From: a virus
Virus record (IMG/VR): IMGVR_UViG_3300023196_000719
Coordinates: 1-21,811 of that record
DNA length: 21,811 nt
Strand: one strand, 5' to 3'
The stretch's first letter is position 1. Each line of letters opens with the position of its first letter. Positions 16,701-21,811 of this stretch are shown piece by piece. Both the position numbers and the translations under genes were made by a program. The notes beneath the pieces are model-generated. The model was not told where the DNA came from. It did not search any database and saw nothing but the letters and a program-made list of their open reading frames with translations.

Positions 16701-18076
16701 TTACACTTCCTTTTGAAGGTAGTTTAACCAATATAATTCCAAGCTTTGTGGTTCCAACACCTCCATATTATTATTTTGACTCTACTTTCACTACAAATCA
16801 AACAATACATGACTTTAAAGATGCTTCAAATGATGCTGTAAATGGATCTGTAGACGCAGCTAATGACACTGTTGGTTTTAGATGGAGGATTAATTCAGGT
16901 AATGGAAACGGTTATTTTGCACTAAACCAAAACACAGGTATATTGAGTTTGACTTCTGCTGGAACAAGTGCATCAATTGGTACATATCCTCTTGTAATTG
17001 AGCTTTGCGACGCAGCTGATAACGGTGTTTTAGACACTGGTAGTATTTGTACTACTAATTCAATCAGCATAGTAAAAGGTTATCCTTTATCTAATCTCGG
17101 TGAATCTCTGGGTAATTCAGAAACATGGGAGTATTATCCAAATGCACAGCCACCAGAACCAAGCAGTATTAGTTACTGTTATTATATTTCAGATGGAGTA
17201 ATAGCCGATGCAAATCTACCTAACGGCGGTGGTGATCAAGGAAATTCATTATTTTACAAACAAGATGGTGTCACTCCTGTTGGTGTGCTAGAGAGAGGAG
17301 AGTTTGGGATTAGATTTGATGCTAGAATAGATCACTTAAGTTCAAATTTAGCTCCAATATCTTCAGATATAGTTATAGAAGCGTACCATAGGCCAACCCC
17401 TTCATCTTCTTGGGTACAAATAAATGATAGTAATGGAAATGTTTCTGATCCAGAGGTACTTGTGCAAAACGACATAAATGACTCAACGCTATTTGAGTAT
17501 TATACGTATTTTGCTCAAAACACGCCGGGTGAATATGCTTTTTTAATTGAAATAGATAACTCTGCAAACACACAAGATGATATAATAGGAGAATATAATA
17601 TTAGTTTATTTGATTTACATTATACGGGTGCGGGACAAGTGCAGCATGTCTATAGATACGACTTGTATACAAACAGCGGTGATGGTTTAACCACAGTACC
17701 TACTACTGGTTGCCTTGGTACTAATCCTATAGACGCTGTATACTCAGAAGTTCCTATAGCGGAATACGTACGTGAGTTTTATGACTCTTCAAATTTAGAT
17801 CAAGTGTATACACCTCCTACAGCTGATAGATACTATGTAAGTGAGCTAAGATGGAGAGAAACTTCCACTGGTTCTATTGGTGTTGATGATAAAATTGCTT
17901 ATGGAGCACCGGTTAACAATGATGGTCAATCAAGAGATACAGCTAAAGGAGTTATTAAATTGAAAGCTGACGGACAAAAAGATGGAGTAGCTAGCATAAA
18001 TGCTCGAAGAGGTGCTAACCCTACTACTTGTAGTAACGGTAGAGGAAACAATAGAACAACTAACTTAATAGTGTAA
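13763..18076 (+). CDS. muzzle/tail-hub-like structural protein, 1437 aa
   Basis: The largest protein here, expected in the distal short tail. The N-terminus (KNSFISSKMNKDLDDRLIPK, then NEYRDALNIAVSRSEAGDVG) is a pattern I associate with the large tail (muzzle) proteins of crAss-like phages and marine relatives. Residues about 75-170 contain WYN and DLLFWTDNRNQPRKINVQ, typical of beta-propeller blades. Several beta insertions follow: about 190-265 (VVAGMTVLGSQNG ... TTVTISDAPT), about 575-655, and a cadherin- or Ig-like unit at about 1034-1096 (NGYFALNQNTGILSLTS ... PLVIELCD). The C-terminus is basic and Gly/Asn/Arg-rich (NARRGANPTT, GRGNNRTTN). There is no signal peptide or coiled coil. The exact role (closure, receptor contact or both) is inferred. 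Confidence 0.82.
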   Translation: MAEVKNSFISSKMNKDLDDRLIPKNEYRDALNIAVSRSEAGDVGALESILGNSKVTSSSYDTAGEIIGYFVDNTNSLVYYFKTDWYNAGPADTNANCQVLVYNSLNNQTNLLLEGYWLNFSTKNPIFGVNLIEDLLFWTDNRNQPRKINVQIAANEGSSHYYKENHISVAKYNPYQPISLIKEEVEDVVSVTSTTVFDIPENNGVVAGMTVLGSQNGSPTISPNEYITVVSAVASTTSGQTTVTISDAPTTAISATDTIYFLSSTMTDKSSVSTWPGDPDYLEEKFVRFAYRFKFEDNEYSIISPFTQIAFIPKQKGYFINGQEDNAVQSTIVNWFENNVNNIELIIPLPDIISNVVSSYKLKEIDILYKESDQVAIKVVDSITLDGVTGDNNFYTYNYQSTKPIRTLPEDQTTRVYDKVPVKAMGQEVIANRVVYSNYQTKHTPPRSINYNINVQTKISSGDYTNFVEYPNHTVKQNRNYQVGIVLSDKFGRQSDVILSSGQGNGVDVAGVFFAGSTIYNEYIQDEPSGSGNVDAGDMPDGVIDWPGSSLVMAVNTPITSTKTENSAPGLYAQEAGRFDLLTSSTTIITDSTYTFEIDPNGNITIPSEGEYLRGNTVDYVLVTNVNNTGGNVYEITTTGRVNNLYEIESLNPIDTKFSYTVNTLGWYSYKIVVKQTEQEYYNVYLPSAVAGGDFIEDSTDTDKSVSYITLVNDNINKVPRDLAEVGPDQKQYRSSVKLFGRVKPTGSAAGTFSSTQFYPFRSSDISTSIGNTDDLLGDPLSSDRTAAIFQYESNPIVSRVSTEEQFGLNYTNFTHSQGNLRLDRFQLAVYETEPFVSNLDIYWETASTGLISDLNWDVNVGFDGPVSLQDTNFEFFESNPEKGQAGNIDLTGTFYPLNNTGGEMQNTVLGGYTVTNGLGQNVTNDFEVSQIPSTGLQPNSYYVQHLRPFVYEYGSSNEDVFTFEIEITDPSPSSSWSSVTLPFEGSLTNIIPSFVVPTPPYYYFDSTFTTNQTIHDFKDASNDAVNGSVDAANDTVGFRWRINSGNGNGYFALNQNTGILSLTSAGTSASIGTYPLVIELCDAADNGVLDTGSICTTNSISIVKGYPLSNLGESLGNSETWEYYPNAQPPEPSSISYCYYISDGVIADANLPNGGGDQGNSLFYKQDGVTPVGVLERGEFGIRFDARIDHLSSNLAPISSDIVIEAYHRPTPSSSWVQINDSNGNVSDPEVLVQNDINDSTLFEYYTYFAQNTPGEYAFLIEIDNSANTQDDIIGEYNISLFDLHYTGAGQVQHVYRYDLYTNSGDGLTTVPTTGCLGTNPIDAVYSEVPIAEYVREFYDSSNLDQVYTPPTADRYYVSELRWRETSTGSIGVDDKIAYGAPVNNDGQSRDTAKGVIKLKADGQKDGVASINARRGANPTTCSNGRGNNRTTNLIV

Positions 18077-18106
18077 TAAACAAAAAAAACAAGTGATTAA
18101 TTAATT

Positions 18107-19690
18107 ATGGCAGCTACTATAGAATTGAAATACTATAACTCTTTTTGGTTAAAGAAGATTAAAAGCATTACAGATGTAGTTTCCGGATCAACACCTGCTT
18201 TTGTTTCTCAAAACAACAACATCATAAACATAAACTCACCAGGTTTTGGGGTTTTTAGTATGAATGTTGGACAAGAAGTAACTATAGAATATAGTGGTGG
18301 TACATATATAGGATACATAACTAAAAGAAATAGTGATACTCAGATTGTAGTAAACCCAACACCAGATCCTGTTATAACAAGCGTTACTAGCTTTGTGCTA
18401 GGACCTATAAAAGACTTTACAAACATACCAAAAGAATACAACGCATCAACAGCGAATATAAATAAAGACTGGTACATAGAAGAAGCAAGAGTGCGTGGTG
18501 GATACAACAACACTACTGTGGATTTTGGTGTTAAAGCATATGCTGTAGATCAAGTTAAAGAAGCTGAAATTAGAGAAAGTTCTCTTATTTATTCAGGTGT
18601 ATATAATTCTAGAACTGGTATAAATAACACTAACCAATTTTCAGTTGCTCAAGATATCACTAGATCTACTGACCCAAGATATGGATCTATACAGAAGCTT
18701 TACGCAGAAGATTCTAATCTTGTTATTTTTCAAGAAAGAAAAGTAAGTAGAGCATTAATAGATAAAGACGCTATATATAGTCAAGAAGGTATGCCTTTAA
18801 CGACTGCTTCTAATTTGGTTATTGGAAATATACAACCATATGCTGGTGAGTTTGGTATATCTAAAAATCCAGAATCTTTTGCAGTTTATGGTTATAGAAA
18901 ATACTTTACAGATGCATCGAGAGGAGCTGTACTTAGGTTATCTATGGACGGTATAACGGAGATATCTAATTACGGTATGTACGATTTCTTTAGAGATAAT
19001 TTTGGATCTTTACAAGGTGGTAAAGCTATTGGAGGTTATGACATATATAACAACTCATACGTATTATCTCTTCAACCGAATAACGAAGAAAATAAAGTAA
19101 CTGTTACTTTTGACGAATCAGTCAAAGGTTGGACAAGTGTTTTAAGTTATATACCTACACAGTTGTTTAGTATTCAAAACAATTTCTTTTCAACTAAAGA
19201 TGGTTCTATATACAAGCATTATACAGATATAGATCTTTTAGGTGCTGTTGTTCCAAGAGCTAACTTCTACGGTGTACAATATGATTCAACTGTAACTAGT
19301 GTATTAAATCTACAACCTTCTGTATCAAAATCCTTTAAAACAATAAATTATGAAGGTGGGCAAAATTGGTCAATGACTAGCTTTGTAACAAACAAAGGTT
19401 TAGTTAACGAAGATCAAGCTAACTTTGTAGATGTTTTCTCTATACCTCTAACATTGCTAGATATGGAAAACAGTTTATTTAAAAATAAATTTAAAAGAAA
19501 AGAAAATAAATACTTTGCTAATCTTATAAATACTAGCTCAGCTACTCAAGGTGAAGTTGTATATGGTCAATCAATTTCTGGAGTAAAAGGATTTTTTGCT
19601 ACAGTTAAAATGACAGCTACTAATACAGCTACATCTGGATCAAATGAATTATTTTCTTTATCTTCAAATTTCTCAGAATCATCATATTAA
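18107..19690 (+). CDS. propeller-like tail structural protein, 527 aa
   Basis: Follows the muzzle-like gene. Residues about 25-95 form a small beta domain (FSMNVGQEVTIEYSGGTYIG). The core has a strong block at about 188-302: YGSIQKLYAEDSNLVIFQE, KVSRALIDKDAIYSQEG, then NPESFAVYGYRKYFTD and AVLRLSMDGITEISNYGMYD. These repeated strand-turn patterns suggest a beta-propeller, as in stabilisation proteins of short-tailed phages (P22 gp10 type). The C-terminal part is Ser/Thr/Asn-rich beta sequence. In some related phages this kind of core may lie in the same polypeptide as the muzzle N-terminus; if so, the two genes here are a split form. That point is from memory and unverified. The leader is GATTAATTAATT with no Shine-Dalgarno. 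Confidence 0.75.
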   Translation: MAATIELKYYNSFWLKKIKSITDVVSGSTPAFVSQNNNIININSPGFGVFSMNVGQEVTIEYSGGTYIGYITKRNSDTQIVVNPTPDPVITSVTSFVLGPIKDFTNIPKEYNASTANINKDWYIEEARVRGGYNNTTVDFGVKAYAVDQVKEAEIRESSLIYSGVYNSRTGINNTNQFSVAQDITRSTDPRYGSIQKLYAEDSNLVIFQERKVSRALIDKDAIYSQEGMPLTTASNLVIGNIQPYAGEFGISKNPESFAVYGYRKYFTDASRGAVLRLSMDGITEISNYGMYDFFRDNFGSLQGGKAIGGYDIYNNSYVLSLQPNNEENKVTVTFDESVKGWTSVLSYIPTQLFSIQNNFFSTKDGSIYKHYTDIDLLGAVVPRANFYGVQYDSTVTSVLNLQPSVSKSFKTINYEGGQNWSMTSFVTNKGLVNEDQANFVDVFSIPLTLLDMENSLFKNKFKRKENKYFANLINTSSATQGEVVYGQSISGVKGFFATVKMTATNTATSGSNELFSLSSNFSESSY

Positions 19691-19700
19691 ATCAAATTAA

Positions 19701-20108
19701 ATGAAATTAAATATACGTAAACTTACCGATAACGATTGGGAAACTCTTTGTTGTTGGTGGGAACAATGGCCTAAGTGGCAAAATCCACCTAAAAGCTTTC
19801 TACCAGATAACGGTACAGGTGGTTTAATGGTTGAAAAAGATAATCAACCTATTGTTGCTGGTTTTCTTTACTTTACAAATTCCGATGCTGTATTACTAGA
19901 ATGGATAGTTTCAAATCCAGACTACAGAGACAAAGATCGTAAAAAAGCTATAGAGCTTTTAATAGCTACGGCGGAAAACGTATGTAAAGAATCTGGTAAA
20001 AAATATATGTTTAGTATAGGTAGAAACAAGCATTTGATAGAAACACACAAAAAACTAGGTTGGGTTGTAGATAAAACCCCATCACATGAACTAATAAAAA
20101 ATATATAA
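19701..20108 (+). CDS. GNAT-fold acetyltransferase-like protein, 135 aa
   Basis: Length and motif order fit the GCN5-related N-acetyltransferase fold. Strand 1 and helix 1 are LNIRKLTDNDWETLCCWWEQ. A conserved-looking loop follows (PPKSFLPDNGTGGLMVE). Strand 4 is AVLLEWIVSNPDYRD, and the acetyl-CoA pyrophosphate-binding loop should come next (residues 76-83, RDKDRKKA). Its usual Gly residues (RxxGxG/A) are replaced by Asp and Lys, so CoA binding may be altered. Strand 5 and helix 4 (KYMFSIGRNKHLIETHKKLGW) match the end of the fold. Small GNAT-like genes of this type occur in marine phage virion operons; the substrate is unknown. It sits 10 bases after the tail gene and 3 bases before the internal protein. 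Confidence 0.75.
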   Translation: MKLNIRKLTDNDWETLCCWWEQWPKWQNPPKSFLPDNGTGGLMVEKDNQPIVAGFLYFTNSDAVLLEWIVSNPDYRDKDRKKAIELLIATAENVCKESGKKYMFSIGRNKHLIETHKKLGWVVDKTPSHELIKNI

Positions 20109-20111
20109 ATT

Positions 20112-20843
20112 ATGGGTATAGTAACCGCAGCAGTAGTAGGCGCAGTAGGATCAGCTGTAGGTTCTGCAGTTGGAGCTAGTAAAGCAAAAAAAGCAGCTGG
20201 TAGAGCTAGAACCGCAAAAGCACAAGCACAAGCAGAGCTAAACACTTTAAAAGCAAATAGGCAGACAGTTATAAATCCATATGAATCAACAACTGATTTA
20301 TCTGGTTTAGCAACTGATCTTTCAAATCAACTATCAAACCCTTTTGCGAGCCTTGGTGTTGCAACTCAAGCTGCTGAGATACAAATAGAACAAGCTGATA
20401 TAGCTTTAGCTAATACTTTAGATACAATAAGAGCCACCGGAGCAAGTGCTGGTGGAGCAACTGCATTAGCTCAAGCAGCTTTAGCTAGTAAAAAAGGAGT
20501 GGCAGCGAATATAGAACAACAAGAAGCTCAAAACGAAAAACTAAAAGCTCAAGGAGAGCAACAACTTCAAGCTCAAAAAATGTCTGAGCAACAACGTTTA
20601 CAAGGTATCGCTATATCTGAAGGTCAAAGACTTCAAGCGGCTGACGCTGCTGGTAAGCAATTTAAGTTCCAAACTCAAGAAAACAGAACTAACGCCGATA
20701 TGGATAGAGCAGCTGGAGCAATATCGCAAGCCCAAGCTCAAGAGGCACAAGCTAATCAAGCTAGAGCAAGTGCTATAGCTGGAGGTATTGGAGCTATTGG
20801 AGGTATAGCTTCCAGTGCTATAGGAGCATTTGGAAAAAAGTAG
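20112..20843 (+). CDS. putative internal virion (ejection) protein, 243 aa
   Basis: Composition and position suggest a protein packed in the head or neck and ejected with the DNA, comparable to T7 gp14 or P22 gp7. The N-terminus is a small-residue hydrophobic segment with a glycine-zipper look (VTAAVVGAVGSAVGSAVGAS). The middle (residues about 30-220) is an Ala/Gln/Lys-rich helical region with coiled-coil character. The C-terminus has a second glycine-zipper segment (ASAIAGGIGAIGGIASSAIG) ending FGKK. Two such segments fit membrane insertion during DNA entry. It ends in TAG, a stop used by only two genes here, directly after an A-AAA-AAG heptamer. A longer form read in the -1 frame is possible. 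Confidence 0.78.
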   Translation: MGIVTAAVVGAVGSAVGSAVGASKAKKAAGRARTAKAQAQAELNTLKANRQTVINPYESTTDLSGLATDLSNQLSNPFASLGVATQAAEIQIEQADIALANTLDTIRATGASAGGATALAQAALASKKGVAANIEQQEAQNEKLKAQGEQQLQAQKMSEQQRLQGIAISEGQRLQAADAAGKQFKFQTQENRTNADMDRAAGAISQAQAQEAQANQARASAIAGGIGAIGGIASSAIGAFGKK

Positions 20844-20935
20844 AGGCTCCGGTAACAGGTAAGACCTCATTTAAAATGATAGACGTAACACAAGACTTTG
20901 GAATTGATGAAAATTATGGAACAAGAGTTGGTTAA
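20834..20935 (+). other. candidate -1 frameshift site and 31-codon extension, or a 19-codon mini-gene
   Basis: The heptamer A-AAA-AAG (20834-20840) is in the right phase (AAA AAG as zero-frame codons) and is followed directly by TAG. In the -1 frame the sequence continues GTA GAG GCT for 31 codons (VEAPVTGKTSFK ... ENYGTRVG) to a TAA at 20933-20935, nearly filling the space to the next gene. Downstream pairing is weak (GAGG 20843-20846 with CCTC 20865-20868). Alternatively, an ATG at 20876, preceded by CATTTAAA like the capsid leader, would start a 19-residue peptide (MIDVTQDFGIDENYGTRVG). The same heptamer also occurs in phase inside two other genes, so on its own it is weak evidence. Confidence 0.4.
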
Positions 20936-20947
20936 AAATAAAAAAAT

Positions 20948-21811
20948 ATGAGTTATAGAAATCCACCTATAATCGTAGATAGATCTACAGACGTTTGGGG
21001 AAAAGCAATAGCTGGTTTCGGGCAACAAGTTGCTCAAGGAATCTTAAGTGCTAGCGAAGCTAGAAGAAAAGCGGAAGCAGCTCAAGCAGCTCAAGCTAGA
21101 AAAGAAGCTCTTGCTCAACAAAAGCTAACAACAGCTACTAGAGCGTCTTATATGGATGCAGCTAGAGATAAATACATTCAAATCAAAAAAAATGGTGGCT
21201 TAAGCTTAGCTCAGCAATTTATGAAGCAAGTTGAGATTGATTTAAACGGTGCTGATGGAAAACCAGGAGCTATAGATGCTTCTGTTCAATTAGCTTTAAA
21301 TACTAGTCTAGATGCAGACCAAAGAGAAGAGTATAATAAAATAGTAGATAGCGCTAAAATGTATCAAACTGAAGCTGTTAGTGGTTTTGCAAACGTTATG
21401 TCTGGATTAGATTATGCAAAAGAAAAAGGTGAAGATATGCAAACAAAACCTGGAGGTTGGACTTATAAAGGAGGTAATAAGAAGGAAAGATTTTCTAATC
21501 AATTATTACACTATGCACTTGATACAGATGTGATGATCAATGATGATGTTATAGAGGACAGAAAGACGTATAAAGGTAAAGAAGGAGAAATATTTGTAGA
21601 GGGTATAACATTAGTTCCTGTAGAACAGTTTAATGAAGGCGGTACTTTTGCAAAAACATTAGATGAAGGTGAATTGAAAGATGTAGAAAAAGTCACTAAA
21701 GGAGATAAGGTTTATTATAAATTTTCTAGCAAAAAAGACGTAAGACAGTGGGATGGTGAGCTTGTAACAGATATTCCAGCTTTACCAGACTATTCTAAGG
21801 TTTACCAAGAA
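20948..21811 (+). CDS. putative large internal virion/ejection protein, N-terminal part (partial)
   Basis: From ATG 20948 the frame is open for 288 codons to the end of the window, so the gene continues beyond it. It begins MSYRNPPIIVDRSTDVWGKA. Residues about 18-35 are an amphipathic segment rich in small residues (AIAGFGQQVAQGILSASEA), followed by an Ala/Gln/Arg helix (EARRKAEAAQAAQARKEALA). The rest is charged and mixed alpha/beta (for example EGEIFVEGITLVPVEQF). Position after a glycine-zipper internal protein fits a second ejection or cargo protein. No lytic transglycosylase or protease motif is visible in the part present. The A-rich leader AAAAATAAAAAAAT supports this start. The 12-base gap from the candidate -1 extension is filled by this leader. 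Confidence 0.72.
   Translation, partial: MSYRNPPIIVDRSTDVWGKAIAGFGQQVAQGILSASEARRKAEAAQAAQARKEALAQQKLTTATRASYMDAARDKYIQIKKNGGLSLAQQFMKQVEIDLNGADGKPGAIDASVQLALNTSLDADQREEYNKIVDSAKMYQTEAVSGFANVMSGLDYAKEKGEDMQTKPGGWTYKGGNKKERFSNQLLHYALDTDVMINDDVIEDRKTYKGKEGEIFVEGITLVPVEQFNEGGTFAKTLDEGELKDVEKVTKGDKVYYKFSSKKDVRQWDGELVTDIPALPDYSKVYQE

Noticed and set aside
19922-20245. A 107-codon open frame on the minus strand, rich in Ala
   Set aside because: It is the antisense of the GNAT and internal-protein genes. Its Ala richness reflects GCT/GCA codons and similar on the other strand, and no leader is visible.
1-21811. tRNA genes, CRISPR arrays, insertion sequences, integrase or attachment sites
   Set aside because: Gaps between genes are too short and show no cloverleaf, regular spaced repeats, terminal inverted repeats or recombinase motifs.

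Overview
The window is one unbroken late (virion-assembly and lysis) operon of a tailed bacteriophage. It is AT-rich, every gene is on the + strand, and genes are packed with overlaps or gaps that are mostly under 100 bases. The terminase, portal, capsid and tail proteins resemble those of short-tailed phages of Bacteroidota, most like the crAss-like phages and related uncultured marine phages. Start codons are preceded by A/T-rich leaders and not by Shine-Dalgarno purine tracts, which also fits a Bacteroidota (Flavobacteriia-like) host. The taxonomic statement is inference from recognised protein patterns; no search was run. No integrase, repressor, tRNA, CRISPR array or insertion sequence is visible.

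Layout. Bases 1-2341 carry the tail end of an upstream gene and then six small genes: an unknown basic protein, a 3TM-type phage holin, a small coiled-coil protein, an unknown 75-residue protein, a protein with two GroES-like repeats (a candidate phage co-chaperonin), and a 90-residue protein in the usual small-terminase position. Four junctions in this block are TAATG stop/start overlaps. Bases 2341-9577 are the packaging and head module: large terminase, portal, putative scaffold and major capsid protein. A hairpin terminator follows the capsid gene, then a conserved-looking 275-residue protein, then a second terminator. Bases 10568-19690 are the neck and tail module: two tandem copies of a two-gene ring/adaptor unit, a 1437-residue muzzle/tail-hub-like protein and a 527-residue propeller-like tail protein. 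Bases 19701-21811 hold a GNAT-fold protein and two Ala/Gln-rich proteins that look like internal (ejected) virion proteins; the last runs off the window.

How they work together. The GroES-like protein may help a chaperonin fold the capsid protein. Capsid and scaffold assemble on the portal, the terminase fills the head with DNA, the ring proteins and muzzle close the neck, and the internal proteins would travel with the DNA on infection. The holin would time lysis; no endolysin is visible, so it probably lies upstream.

Most notable points: (1) about 360 bases inside the terminase gene, covering the Walker A half of the ATPase, have much higher GC and different codon choice from the flanks, suggesting recombination or a chimeric assembly; (2) the 243-residue internal-protein gene ends on an A-AAA-AAG slippery heptamer directly before a rare TAG stop, and the -1 frame stays open for 31 more codons, nearly to the next gene; (3) the ring-protein pair is a clear tandem gene-pair duplication; (4) similar small beta-rich insertions seem to occur in the capsid and both large tail proteins.
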